64,000 nucleotides of DNA from Nocardiopsis potens DSM 45234 (GTDB lineage: Bacteria; Actinomycetota; Actinomycetes; Streptosporangiales; Streptosporangiaceae), in NCBI RefSeq assembly GCF_000341105.1, contig NZ_ANBB01000002.1, forward strand, positions 1-64,000, written 5' to 3'. The notes under the pieces were generated by a model that saw only the letters and a list, made by a program, of their open reading frames with translations, had not been told where the DNA came from and searched no databases. A program made the position numbers and the translations under genes. Position 1 is the stretch's first letter. Every line of letters starts with the position of its first letter. Shown here piece by piece: positions 8,047-16,407 of the stretch.

Positions 8047-9074
8047 CGGTCCGATTGCAGAACGAGGGCGCCGAGGCGGCCGGGGAGACGGCGGCGCCGC
8101 CGGTGCTCGCCGCGGCCGGGCTGCGGGTCGCCTTCCCCGGCAGGGGAGGGCGGGGCACCGCGCGCGCCGTGGACGGGGTCGACCTGGAGGTCGGCGCGGG
8201 CGAGATCGTGGCGCTGGTCGGCGAGTCCGGCTGCGGCAAGTCGACGCTGGCCCGGGCGCTGCTCGGGCTGGTCCGCCCGACCGAGGGGCGGGTGCTGTTC
8301 TCCGGCGAGCCGCTGGACTACCGGAGCCGGGCGCTCAAGCGCTACCGGCACCGGGTCCAGCTGGTCCAGCAGGACCCCAGCGGCTCGCTCAACCCGCGGC
8401 ACACCGTCTACGAGGCGGTCGCCGAAGGGCTGCGCATCCACGAGGGCGCCACCGCGGAGGAGGAGCGGCGGGTGGCCGACGCGCTGTCCCGGGCCGGGCT
8501 GCGCCCGCCGGAGCGCTTCTTCACCCGCTACCCGCACGAGCTCTCCGGCGGGCAGCGGCAGCGCGTGGTCATCGCCGGAGCGCTGATCCTGGACCCCGAG
8601 GTCATCGTCGCGGACGAGCCGGTGGCCTCGCTGGACGCCTCGGTGCGCGGCGAGATCCTCCGGCTGATCCTCGACCTCCGCGCCGAGCTGGGCCTGTCCG
8701 CCCTGGTCGTCACGCACGACCTCGGCCTGGCCTGGAACATCGCCGACCGGGTCGCGGTGATGTACCTCGGCCGGGTGGTGGAGGTCGGCACGGTCGAGGA
8801 GGTGCTCTCCGAACCGCGCCACCCCTACACCAGGGCGCTGCTGTCGGTGCTCCCCGAGTCCGACGCGGGCGAACCGGTGGTGCTGGCCGGAGAGCCGCCG
8901 GACCCCACCCGGATCCCGTCCGGCTGCCGGTTCCACGCCCGCTGCCCGGTGCTCGCCTCGGGCGAGGCCGAGCGGGAGGGCATCGCGGACCGCTGCCGCA
9001 CCGAGGACCCCGGCATCCTCCCCGCCTCCGGCGGGGACCGGGCCGCCTGCCACCACGCCCGCCTGCACGGGTAG
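8043..9074 (+). CDS. Peptide ABC transporter ATP-binding protein, DppF-type
   Basis: 343 residues with a complete nucleotide-binding domain. Walker A GESGCGKST is near residue 60, the Q-loop is VQQDPSGSLNPR, the signature LSGGQRQRV is near 169, Walker B is VIVADEPVASLD and the switch His is THDLG. The PSGSLNPR segment and the C-terminal Cys-bearing extension (CRFHARCPV...C) mark the DppF/OppF branch. GAGGAGG precedes the ATG. It is the last gene of the importer operon, and a GC-rich hairpin follows the stop. Confidence 0.94.
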   Translation: MTVRLQNEGAEAAGETAAPPVLAAAGLRVAFPGRGGRGTARAVDGVDLEVGAGEIVALVGESGCGKSTLARALLGLVRPTEGRVLFSGEPLDYRSRALKRYRHRVQLVQQDPSGSLNPRHTVYEAVAEGLRIHEGATAEEERRVADALSRAGLRPPERFFTRYPHELSGGQRQRVVIAGALILDPEVIVADEPVASLDASVRGEILRLILDLRAELGLSALVVTHDLGLAWNIADRVAVMYLGRVVEVGTVEEVLSEPRHPYTRALLSVLPESDAGEPVVLAGEPPDPTRIPSGCRFHARCPVLASGEAEREGIADRCRTEDPGILPASGGDRAACHHARLHG

Positions 9075-9375
9075 GCCGGCCCGGAGCCGGGCCCGGCCGG
9101 CACCGCCGCCCGGGGAGCCGCTTCCCGGCCGGTTCGCCGGGGACCCGGCCGAGGACGCGGGCCGGTCTACCCGCCTGCGCGGCCTGTCCGGCCCGCGCCG
9201 CCGTCGGTGGAGCGGTTCCGCTTCCGCCGCTCGGCCGAGGCGGTCCGGGCGGGCGCTTCGGCGGACCGGCCGCGGATCGGCGGGCCGCGGCCATCGGGGG
9301 AACGGCCGGGCGGGACACACGGGGACGTGCGCCGCGCGGGCCTTCCGGGGACCCCGGTGCGGCCTTCGGCCCCGG
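9075..9375. other. Intergenic gap with terminator-like hairpin
   Basis: About 300 bases between the convergent importer operon and lipid kinase gene. A GC-rich imperfect hairpin (about 9074-9099, GGCCGGCCCGG pairing with CCGGGCCCGGCC) directly follows the dppF-type stop and probably ends the operon. I see no gene in the rest. Confidence 0.4.
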
Positions 9376-10257
9376 TCAGGGCCGGGGGCGGCCGCCGTCC
9401 GGCGGGACCAGGAAGTTCCACGCCCCGGGGAGCACCCGCCAGGTGCGGGCGGTGACGCCCTGGCGGACCTCGCCGTCGGAGCTGGTGTTGGCCGGGTCGG
9501 TGCGGACCGAGACGGTCCGGGCGCGCAGGTGGCGGACGTCCGGCTCGGCGATGTGCGAGGCGCCGGCCAGGCGCAGCGCGTAGCGGATCCGGCGGCGGAA
9601 GCGCAGCGCCCGGGAGACGATCAGGTCCATCGCGCCGTCGTCGGGCAGGCTCTTCGGGGAGAGCTCGGCGCCGCCGCCGATGTAGCGGCCGTTGGCCACC
9701 GCGACCATCAGCACCTTGCGGTCCTTCAGCACGGTCCGCCCGTCGGCGGCGATCCGCACCCGGTGCCCGCGGGTGCCCAGCCCGGCCTTGATCGTCCCGG
9801 CCGGGTAGCCCGCCGGGCCGAGCACGGCCTTCCACGCCTCGGCGGCCAGCGTGGAGTCGGCCCCCGCGCCCAGGTGCACGGCGTTGACGGTGATCTCCCC
9901 GGTGTCGTCGGCGATCAGGTCCAGCCGCCGCTCGGCGCCCTCCCGGAGCAGCGCCGCGGCCTGCACGGGGTCGTCCGGCAGGCCGAGGGTGCGCGCGAAG
10001 TCGTTCCCGGTCCCCATCGGGATCAGCCCGACGGTCCGCTCGGCCAGCTCGCCCCGCCGGCGCAGCGCGTTGGCCAGCGCGTGCAGGCTGCCGTCCCCGC
10101 CCGCGGCGACCACGGTGCCGTGGCCGAGCTCCAGCGCGTCGTCCAGTTCCTCGGGGGAGGAGCAGTGCGCGACCTCGGCCCCGCCCAGCTCGGCGGCGGC
10201 CGCCTTCACCAGGTCGTCGTCGCTGCCGCCCGCGGCGGAGTTGGTGATGACGAGCAT
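9376..10257 (-). CDS. Diacylglycerol/sphingosine kinase-type lipid kinase
   Basis: 293 residues of the DAGK catalytic family. The N-terminus LVITNSAAGG is the strand-turn typical of the family, GGDGSLHALANAL (about residues 57-69) is the nucleotide-binding GGDG motif, and MGTGNDFARTL (about 89-99) is the second signature. Members phosphorylate diacylglycerol or related lipids at the inner membrane face; the true substrate here is unknown. The start at 10257 is set by the family N-terminus and a GGGGGAGA ribosome site. Upstream in-frame extension to 10395 has no family features. Confidence 0.85.
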   Translation of the reverse strand: MLVITNSAAGGSDDDLVKAAAAELGGAEVAHCSSPEELDDALELGHGTVVAAGGDGSLHALANALRRRGELAERTVGLIPMGTGNDFARTLGLPDDPVQAAALLREGAERRLDLIADDTGEITVNAVHLGAGADSTLAAEAWKAVLGPAGYPAGTIKAGLGTRGHRVRIAADGRTVLKDRKVLMVAVANGRYIGGGAELSPKSLPDDGAMDLIVSRALRFRRRIRYALRLAGASHIAEPDVRHLRARTVSVRTDPANTSSDGEVRQGVTARTWRVLPGAWNFLVPPDGGRPRP

Positions 10258-10380
10258 GCGGATTCTCCCCCCGCTCTGGAGGGCCCCGCCGGCTACGGGA
10301 CCCCCGGTCCGGTCCGTCGAGCATATGCGGGTCCGGCTTTCCGCCCCGGGAACCGGGCGCCCGCGGATACGCTCGGCCCC

Positions 10381-10563
10381 GTGGCCGACATCCATGTACG
10401 GGGCGTTCCCGAAGAGACCCTGGAGATCCTGCGGCGGAGGGCCGCCCGGTCGGGGCGGTCGCTGCAGGCCTATGTCCTGCGTGTCCTTGAGAAGGAGGCG
10501 GAGGCGCTCTCCCCGGGGGAGGCCGCCGAGCGGGCGCGGGAACTCGCTCCGTGGCCGCGGTGA
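10381..10563 (+). CDS. FitA/VapB-like ribbon-helix-helix antitoxin, probably frameshifted at the C-terminus
   Basis: The 60-residue product starts at GTG with ADIHVRGVPEETLEILRRRAARSGRSLQAYVLRVL, a typical FitA-like RHH DNA-binding fold of type II antitoxins. TACGCT lies 7 bases upstream and there is no ribosome site. After ARELA the frame ends early at PWPR. One frame over, the sequence continues SVAAVTAVDVVGALAASREER (about 10548-10610, ending at TGA 10662-10664). That resembles the C-terminal toxin-binding tail I remember for such antitoxins. A one-base indel near 10545 is therefore likely. No PIN-domain toxin follows; the next gene is the convergent marR. Confidence 0.6.
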   Translation: MADIHVRGVPEETLEILRRRAARSGRSLQAYVLRVLEKEAEALSPGEAAERARELAPWPR

Positions 10564-10630
10564 CCGCCGTCGACGTCGTCGGCGCGCTCGCCGCGTCGAG
10601 GGAGGAGCGCGGGCGCGGATCGCGGCGGGG

Positions 10631-11140
10631 TCAAGGGGCGGGGGAGCCGGCTCCGGGGCCCTGAGGCAAGCGGGGCTCCTCCTCCCGCTCCTCGTGCATG
10701 ACGCGGATCAGTGCGGGCAGGCCGACCAGGAGCGCGTCGAGTTCGGCGGGGGCCATCCGGGAGGTCCAGTCGTCGAACCGGGTGTTGAAGCCGGAGGCCA
10801 GACGGGTGCGGACGGCGCGGCCGGCGTCGGTGATGCGCAGGAGCAGCACGCGCCGGTCGGCGGGGTCGCGTTCTCGCTCGACGAGGTCCTGGCCCTGGAG
10901 CTCGGCGGCGATCCGGCTGACGCTGCTCTTGTCGAGGCGGAGCCGCTCGGCGAGGGCGCGCTGGGAGAGCGGTCCTGAGACGTCGAGCTCGTAGAGGGCG
11001 AACCCCTGGGAGAGGGTGAGCGGCCGGTCCGGGAGGGCCGACTGGTCGGGGTCGAGGAAGCCGCCGGTGCGGACCAGGTCCATGACCAGGGCGTGCAGCC
11101 GTGCGGCGGTGGCCTCTCCGGCCGTTTCCTTGTCGGGCAT
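10631..11140 (-). CDS. MarR family transcriptional regulator
   Basis: 169 residues with the MarR winged helix-turn-helix. Helices around GPLSQRALAERLRLDKSSVSRIAAELQGQDLV (about 60-92) are followed by the wing ERERDPADRRVLLLRITDAG, where the DR pair is diagnostic. It is divergent from a methyltransferase gene with a 99-base gap holding two matching inverted repeats, so it most likely represses itself and the neighbour until a small ligand binds. The C-terminal 15 residues are Pro/Gly-rich and probably disordered. Confidence 0.88.
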   Translation of the reverse strand: MPDKETAGEATAARLHALVMDLVRTGGFLDPDQSALPDRPLTLSQGFALYELDVSGPLSQRALAERLRLDKSSVSRIAAELQGQDLVERERDPADRRVLLLRITDAGRAVRTRLASGFNTRFDDWTSRMAPAELDALLVGLPALIRVMHEEREEEPRLPQGPGAGSPAP

Positions 11141-11172
11141 GTCCGGGCTCCTCGAGGGGCAGGGCCAAGAAA

Positions 11173-11226
11173 GGTTGTGTCGCGCAACCAATTGGCGTAC
11201 CGTCAAAACAGTTGCACCATACAACT
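11173..11226. promoter_or_regulatory. Two matching MarR-type operators in the divergent promoter
   Basis: Two 17-base inverted repeats share the form GTTG-N7-CAAC: GGTTG...CAACC at 11173-11189 and AGTTG...CAACT at 11210-11226. Their centres are 37 bases apart. They flank a TTGGCG candidate -35 (11192-11197) and lie between marR and the methyltransferase. That is the expected place for MarR binding sites. Confidence 0.65.
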
Positions 11227-11239
11227 TTCTGGAGGAGTC

Positions 11240-11896
11240 ATGCCGACGACGACCGGAACCGACCCGTCCGGCGGGGGCACCGCTCCCGTCGCTTCGACGC
11301 AGGCCCGGCAGCATGCCGACGACGTCCTCTTCGGCGAGCGCGGCAGCAGGATCTACGCCGCGCTCGTCCCCCGGCTGCTGCGCGGCGTGTACCGCAGGTT
11401 CGCCGAGGACGTCGCGGACACGGCACCGGACGGCGGTCGGCTGCTCGACGTGGGGACCGGACCGGGCACCATGCTCGGGCAGATCGCCCGGTACCGTCCG
11501 GACCTGGAGCTGCGCGGGGTGGACCCGGCACCGGGGATGGTGGCCGAGGCGGGCCGCCGGCTGGGGCCGCTGGGCGCGGGGGCCCGGGTCCTCCAGGGCT
11601 CCTCCGGGGACCTGCCGTTCCCCGACGCCTCGTTCGACGTGGTGCTGTCCAGCTTCAGCCTGCACCACTGGGGCGATCCGGCGGCGGCCGTGCCCGAGCT
11701 CCACCGGGTCCTGCGGCCCGGCGGGCGGCTGGTCGTCTACGACGTCCCGCGGGCCCCGTTCCGGATCCTCGACCGGGCGGCGAAGGAGCAGGGGCTGTTC
11801 ACCGGAGGAACGGCCCGGAGCACGCTGATCCGCACCTCGAACCCGATCGCCCCGGCGGTCGTCCGGTTCGTCCGCACCGCCGTCCCGCTGGACTGA
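11240..11896 (+). CDS. Class I SAM-dependent methyltransferase (Methyltransf_11-like)
   Basis: 218 residues. Motif I is LLDVGTGPGTML near residue 69, the acidic loop is GVDPAPGMVAEA, and the post-II motif is DLPFPDASFDVVLSSFSLHHW. Then comes RVLRPGGRLVVYD, the standard UbiE/Methyltransf_11 order. The methyl acceptor is not evident. The ATG at 11240 follows GGAGGAG closely. It is probably controlled by the divergent MarR through the repeats at 11173-11226, which suggests a role in modifying or detoxifying the compound sensed by the regulator. Confidence 0.85.
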   Translation: MPTTTGTDPSGGGTAPVASTQARQHADDVLFGERGSRIYAALVPRLLRGVYRRFAEDVADTAPDGGRLLDVGTGPGTMLGQIARYRPDLELRGVDPAPGMVAEAGRRLGPLGAGARVLQGSSGDLPFPDASFDVVLSSFSLHHWGDPAAAVPELHRVLRPGGRLVVYDVPRAPFRILDRAAKEQGLFTGGTARSTLIRTSNPIAPAVVRFVRTAVPLD

Positions 11897-12067
11897 CGCC
11901 CGGCGCGGACGGGCCCGGGGAAGGGCGCTCGCGGGCCGTCCGCCCTCCGAGGGCGGCGTTCCGGGCAGAGGGCCGGAGGAGCGGAGGGCGCCGCATCCGC
12001 CGGGCGCGCCCGCGGGACCGGGCCCGTCCGCGCCGGCGGCCCGCCGCCCGGGGAGGGGAGAAGAGAC

Positions 12068-12092
12068 GGCCCCGGCAGTCCGGGCCGGGGCC
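12068..12092 (-). terminator. Hairpin terminator of the secreted nuclease gene
   Basis: Arms GGCCCCGG (12068-12075) and CCGGGGCC (12085-12092) with a 9-base loop, 10 bases past the nuclease stop. Reading the minus strand, the stem is followed by a pyrimidine-rich run (GTCTCTTCTCCCC). Confidence 0.5.
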
Positions 12093-12102
12093 GAGGGGCG
12101 GG

Positions 12103-13983
12103 TCAGGAGCCGTCGTCCTCCGCGGCGCCGCCCGGGGTGAACCGGAGGACCTGCGGGTCGTGGTCGCTGACCTGGTCGTGGAACTCGGAGTTGATCCGGA
12201 CGATCTCGTACTCGGCGGTGCCGGCGGAGGCCCCGCCGATCAGGATGTGGTCGAGCGACTGGGAGTTGCCGTCGAACACGTAGTTGTACCGTTCCTCGGC
12301 GGGCAGCTCCTCCATCGGGTTGTGCAGGCCGCCGCCGGTGAGCACGGTGAGGGTGTCGGAGAACCAGAAGTCGTTGAGGTCGCCCATCACCACGACGTCC
12401 GCCTCAGGGTCGGCGGCGTGCAGCTCGTCGGCGAAGGAGCGGACCAGCTCGGCCTGGGCGTGCCGCTGCTCCTCGGTGGTCCGCCGCGGCGGCTGGGTGA
12501 GCCCGTGCAGCGGCTGGTCGCCGCCCTTGGAGGAGAAGTGGTCGGTCACCACGAACACCCGGCGCCCCTCGAACTCGAACTCGCCGACCAGCGGCTTGCG
12601 GGTCTCCCGCCAGGCCTCGTCGGCGGGGGCGATCCGGCCCGGGGAGACGCTGAGCTCCGGCCCGTCGGCGCCGTCCACCACCTCCACCGGGGTGGTGGCG
12701 TCGCCGCCCTCCCGGTCGGTGAAGGAGACCCGCTCGGGGTCGAACAGGAACACGTTGCGGATGTTGCCGCCGGGCTGCCCGCCGTCCGCGCCGTCCTCCG
12801 GGTCGATCTGCCGCCACCGGTAGTCGGGGCCGCCCGCGGCGGAGACCGCGTCGGTCAGCCGCTTCAGCGTCGCCTCGGGTGTGACGGTGCCGTCGTCGTC
12901 CGGGCCGCTGTCGTCCTGCACCTCCTCCAGGCCGATCACGGCGGGCGCGGCGAGGTTGTCCACGATGCCCTCGGCGAGCCGGTCGAACACCTCCTGCTCG
13001 GCGCCGGCCGACAGGTTCTCCACGTTGTAGGTGGCCACCGAGAGCTCCCCGTCCTCCGGCTCCTCGGCGCGGGGCCGCTCCAGGCCGCCGTCGACGTGCT
13101 CGCCCACCTCGGCGGCCTTCACCAGGTAGCCGCCGTAGGAGGAGTAGTACAGCGGCCCCCGGGTCGTCCCCGCCAGCTCGTCGCCGACGTTCGCCTCGGG
13201 CACCTCGTCCGGGTCGAGCGGCTCGACCTTGAGCCGGCCGCCGTTGGGGTCGTCGTAGGAGTTGTAGGCGGTCCCGCCGCGCGGCGTCGGGTTCTGCTCC
13301 GGCTCGGTGGTGACCCACAGGGCGCCGTAGGAGTCGGTGGGCCCCACCACCCGGGCGTCGGCCACCTCGACCAGCATGTGCTCGGAGGCCTCCCAGAAGT
13401 CGAGGGTGTAGGCCTCCGGATCGAGCTCCAGGCCGCCGATGTCCTCGCCCTCGGGGGCGTAGGCCTCCGGGAGCGTGCCGGGGGCGAGCCGCACCGCGGC
13501 CGGCGGCTCGGCGCCGCTCCCGCGGACCTCCCAGTCGGCCCGGGAGATCTGGGTGACGGTCTGCGCGCCGTCGGCGGGGGAGTACTCGTCCACCGTCCCG
13601 GTCACCGCGACCTCGTCGCCGGGGGAGACCTCCGGGGTGGCGTCCCCGGTGTAGACGAACAGCGCCTCGCTGGTCCGCGGGTCGCCGTCGCCCTCGGCGT
13701 CCTGGAACCAGAAGCCGCGGACCGAGCCGGAGCCGGCGACCGCGGTGACCACCCCGGGCACGTCGGAGACCTGCCGGTCGGCGTAGGGCGAGGTGCGGGT
13801 GGTGCCCTGGATGTCGTGGATGCGCACGTCCGCGGTGTCGGCCGCGGCGGTTCCGGCGGGCGCGGCGAGGGCGGCGGCCGCCGCGACCGCCGCACCGGCG
13901 CGCAGCGCGCGGCGCCGGCCGGGGGGAGGCGTGAGGCGGGAGAGGGGGAGGAAGGGGAGCGCGGTTCTCGGTGAGCGGGACAC
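12103..13983 (-). CDS. Secreted ExeM/NucH-type extracellular endonuclease
   Basis: 626 residues: a signal peptide (residues 1-48, cleaved near GTAAA), an N-terminal OB-like domain (about 50-290) and an endonuclease/exonuclease/phosphatase domain. The latter has ATYNVENL (about 307), IGLEEVQD, VTDHFSSKGG, VVMGDLNDFW and the closing SDHDPQVL. These are the Asn, Glu, His and Asp residues of the DNase I-like site. ExeM/NucH relatives degrade extracellular DNA for phosphate and biofilm turnover. The gene faces away from the hydrolase at 14441 across a 457-base spacer with a large palindrome. Confidence 0.87.
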   Translation of the reverse strand: MSRSPRTALPFLPLSRLTPPPGRRRALRAGAAVAAAAALAAPAGTAAADTADVRIHDIQGTTRTSPYADRQVSDVPGVVTAVAGSGSVRGFWFQDAEGDGDPRTSEALFVYTGDATPEVSPGDEVAVTGTVDEYSPADGAQTVTQISRADWEVRGSGAEPPAAVRLAPGTLPEAYAPEGEDIGGLELDPEAYTLDFWEASEHMLVEVADARVVGPTDSYGALWVTTEPEQNPTPRGGTAYNSYDDPNGGRLKVEPLDPDEVPEANVGDELAGTTRGPLYYSSYGGYLVKAAEVGEHVDGGLERPRAEEPEDGELSVATYNVENLSAGAEQEVFDRLAEGIVDNLAAPAVIGLEEVQDDSGPDDDGTVTPEATLKRLTDAVSAAGGPDYRWRQIDPEDGADGGQPGGNIRNVFLFDPERVSFTDREGGDATTPVEVVDGADGPELSVSPGRIAPADEAWRETRKPLVGEFEFEGRRVFVVTDHFSSKGGDQPLHGLTQPPRRTTEEQRHAQAELVRSFADELHAADPEADVVVMGDLNDFWFSDTLTVLTGGGLHNPMEELPAEERYNYVFDGNSQSLDHILIGGASAGTAEYEIVRINSEFHDQVSDHDPQVLRFTPGGAAEDDGS

Positions 13984-14130
13984 TCCTGCGCCTTTCCGGT
14001 TGCGGTCGAAGGGGGCTCCGATGATGCCGGAACCCCGTTACCGCCGGGAAGACCGGGAGTGAACGCGTCTTTCCCCGGAGCGCGGATCCGAAGCGGGGAG
14101 GGCGGCGGAAGGCCGGTCGCTCCGGCTCCG

Positions 14131-14163
14131 CGGTTCCGGGATCCGGATCCCGGAACCGGTTCC
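14131..14163. promoter_or_regulatory. 28-base perfect palindrome overlapping a second palindrome
   Basis: Positions 14131-14158 read identically on both strands: arm CGGTTCCGGGATCC, then its reverse complement with no spacer. GGAACCGGTTCC (14152-14163) overlaps its right end, so GGTTCC half-sites occur three times at even spacing. It lies in the 457-base space (13984-14440) between divergent genes, where both promoters must be, and I see no gene there. An operator for a dimeric regulator is the simplest reading. Confidence 0.5.
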
Positions 14164-14440
14164 TTCCAGCAGGTCCGCGGGGGCCGGAGCGCGGCCCGCC
14201 GCCTCCGGGGCCAGGGGGCCGGAACCCGGCGGCCGGGCGGGGCCGCCGGAGGGATCCGCCCCGCCCCGTCCGGAACCGCCCGGCCGCCCCGGGGCCGCCG
14301 GCGGGGAGGCCCGCCGCAAGACCGCCAGGGGAGGGGCGGCCGGCGGACGGAGTCCGCGCCGGGAAGGCAGGGGCGCGGCCTTGCCTCCGGTGCCCCGCGC
14401 GGTGATCGTGGAGGGGCCGGAGCGGCGGGAGGAGGAGAGC

Positions 14441-15301
14441 GTGGGCGGAGCCTCGGCGGGGGCCTGGAGTGCGCTGGCGCGCGTCGCGGTGATCCTGCCG
14501 GTCGCCGTGGTGCTGGCCGCGGCGCTGGCGGCCGGGGCGGTCTACGCGTTCCAGCGGTCGGTGATCTACTTTCCCGGCGACCGGGAGGTCCCGCCCATCG
14601 CCGGGCGCGTCGCCGGCGCCCGCGACGTCGAGCTGCGCACCGAGGACGGGCTGCGGCTGGGCGCCTGGTTCCTGCCCGCCCAGGGGGCCGGCCGGGACAC
14701 CGCGGTGCTGGTCGCCAACGGCAACGCGGCGGACCGGGAGAACCGGCTCCCGCTGGCCGAGGCGCTCACCGCGGAGGGCTTCTCCGTCCTCCTCTTCGAC
14801 TACCGCGGCTTCGGCGGCAACCCGGGCAGCCCCTCGGAGGAGGGCCTCGCCGCCGACGCGCGGGCCGCGCAGCGCGCGCTCGAAGAGGAGCTGGGATTCC
14901 CGCCGGAGCGCACCGTCTACTTCGGGGAGAGCATCGGCACCGGCGTCGCGTCCCGGCTCGCGGTCGAGCGGCCGCCGGCCGCCCTGCTGCTCCGCTCCCC
15001 GTTCACCGGCCTGGCGGCGCTGGGCCGGCACCACTACCCGCTGGTCCCGGTCGGGGCGCTGCTCCGGGACCGCTACCCCGTCGCGGAGAACGTCGCCGCC
15101 CTCGACGCCCCGGTGACCGTGGTCTACGGGGAGGAGGACGCCGTCGTGCCGCCGGAGCAGAGCCGCCGGGTCGCGGCCTCCGCCGCCGAGCCGTACGCCG
15201 AGGTGGCGGTGGCCGGGGCCGGCCACAACGATCCGGTGCTCTTCGACGGGGAGGAGCTCGTCGCGGCGGTGGTCGCGCTGGCCGACCACGCGGTCCGCTG
15301 A
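14441..15301 (+). CDS. Membrane-anchored alpha/beta hydrolase (BEM46/YqkD-like)
   Basis: 286 residues: one N-terminal membrane helix (about 10-35), then FQRSVIYFPG, the hallmark start of the BEM46-like family, and an alpha/beta-hydrolase domain. The nucleophile elbow is GESIGT near residue 168, the acid is in YGEEDAVVP and the His in GAGHNDP. Substrate unknown; esterase or thioesterase activity is likely, facing outside if the helix is an anchor. GTG 14441 is preferred because GGAGGAGGAG lies 5 bases before it; earlier TTG/GTG codons have no such site. Confidence 0.83.
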   Translation: MGGASAGAWSALARVAVILPVAVVLAAALAAGAVYAFQRSVIYFPGDREVPPIAGRVAGARDVELRTEDGLRLGAWFLPAQGAGRDTAVLVANGNAADRENRLPLAEALTAEGFSVLLFDYRGFGGNPGSPSEEGLAADARAAQRALEEELGFPPERTVYFGESIGTGVASRLAVERPPAALLLRSPFTGLAALGRHHYPLVPVGALLRDRYPVAENVAALDAPVTVVYGEEDAVVPPEQSRRVAASAAEPYAEVAVAGAGHNDPVLFDGEELVAAVVALADHAVR

Positions 15302-15393
15302 GCCGCGGCACGGCGCTCCGCCGCGGGGCGGCCCGCTCCGGCCGCTCCCGGATCAGGGCGAAGTGCTGCGCGGACGGGCGGCCGTACGGCACC

Positions 15394-15993
15394 ATGGAGC
15401 GGGTGGACGCCCAACATGTCGCGCTGCTGCGCGAGCTCCTGGCCTCGACGCCGTGGGTCGAGCGCACCGAGGACTTCGCCCGTGCGCTGCGCCGGACGAA
15501 CACGCCCGGCGGGCTGATGCTGCTGGGCACCCCGGAGGACGAGCCGTGGCACCTCGCCGCCCATTTGGGCGATGAGGCCCGCTTCTCCGGCCTGCCCCAG
15601 CTCGCCCCCAGCCTGGTCCGGTGGAACCCGCCGCCCGGTGCGCCGCCGCACCTGGCCATCGGCCTGGACCGGCTGGCCGGCGCGGGCCGGGGCCAGACCC
15701 TGTTCGTGGTCAACGACGCGCCCGAGGCGCCGATCCCGCTCCTGGAGCGGGTGGACGACGCCCGGCGCTCCGGCGCCACCGTCCTCGCCCTGGACCACGG
15801 CGACCGCGAGCTGGAGATGCTGGCGCACGACGCGATCAGCCTGGAGCCGGGGCGCTCCCCGGTCACCTTCGAGGGGCTGCAGCACCTGGTGAGCACCGCC
15901 GCCGGGCGCGTCGAGGACCGCCGCAAGGGCGGTTTCCGGGAGCGGCTCTCCCGCTTCCTCGACGTGGTGAGCGGTCCCCGGCACCCGGACTGA
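15394..15993 (+). CDS. Conserved-looking hypothetical protein
   Basis: 199 residues, mostly alpha/beta by composition, with no signal peptide or membrane helix. Features include TPWVERTEDFARALRR near the start, a central LFVVNDAP strand and a basic C-terminus RRKGGFRERLSRFLD. I do not recognise a domain; similar hypothetical proteins with this N-terminus occur in actinomycetes as far as I recall. The ATG at 15394 begins at MERVDAQ. Codon bias and length support a real gene. It is convergent with the small gene at 16045. Confidence 0.7.
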   Translation: MERVDAQHVALLRELLASTPWVERTEDFARALRRTNTPGGLMLLGTPEDEPWHLAAHLGDEARFSGLPQLAPSLVRWNPPPGAPPHLAIGLDRLAGAGRGQTLFVVNDAPEAPIPLLERVDDARRSGATVLALDHGDRELEMLAHDAISLEPGRSPVTFEGLQHLVSTAAGRVEDRRKGGFRERLSRFLDVVSGPRHPD

Positions 15994-16044
15994 CCCTTCC
16001 TCCGGCGCGGCCCCGTCCGGGGCGCCGCTCCGGCCGGCCCGCGG

Positions 16045-16257
16045 CTACCAGTCGTCGCGGTTCTCCGCGTCCTCGCCGTCGTCCCAGGCCTCGTTCCGCT
16101 CGGCGACGGTCTGCAGGGCGCGCACGGCGGAGTCCTCGTCGGCGTAGGGGCCGAGGCGGTACTTGTCGGGGCAGCCGGGGCCCTTCTCCGGGGCATCGTG
16201 CTTCAGGCAGTACCACCAGCGCTGGTCATCGGGGAGATCCATCGGGTTCGCAGGCAT
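16045..16257 (-). CDS. Small conserved actinobacterial protein ([10 protein letters not shown] motif)
   Basis: 70 residues, acidic C-terminus. The N-terminal motif [31 protein letters not shown] carries Trp-Trp-Tyr-Cys, a His and a second Cys; a C-x2-H ... C arrangement could bind metal. Proteins of this shape are widespread unnamed actinobacterial ORFs. The ATG at 16257 is used because GGGAG is placed 8 bases before it; an upstream ATG at 16299 is less well supported. It is divergent from map. Confidence 0.7.
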   Translation of the reverse strand: MPANPMDLPDDQRWWYCLKHDAPEKGPGCPDKYRLGPYADEDSAVRALQTVAERNEAWDDGEDAENRDDW

Positions 16258-16407
16258 CGTCACGCTCCCAACCGAGATGAGGAGCCCATCGTCTCGCACC
16301 GGACCGGAGCCGGGCGCACCTCGTCAGTTCCTACCCGGGTCTTCCCCCGGTCCGGCGATACCATGCCCGGTCACGGGGGCCCAGAAGGCGAACTAGACTT
16401 CACGACC

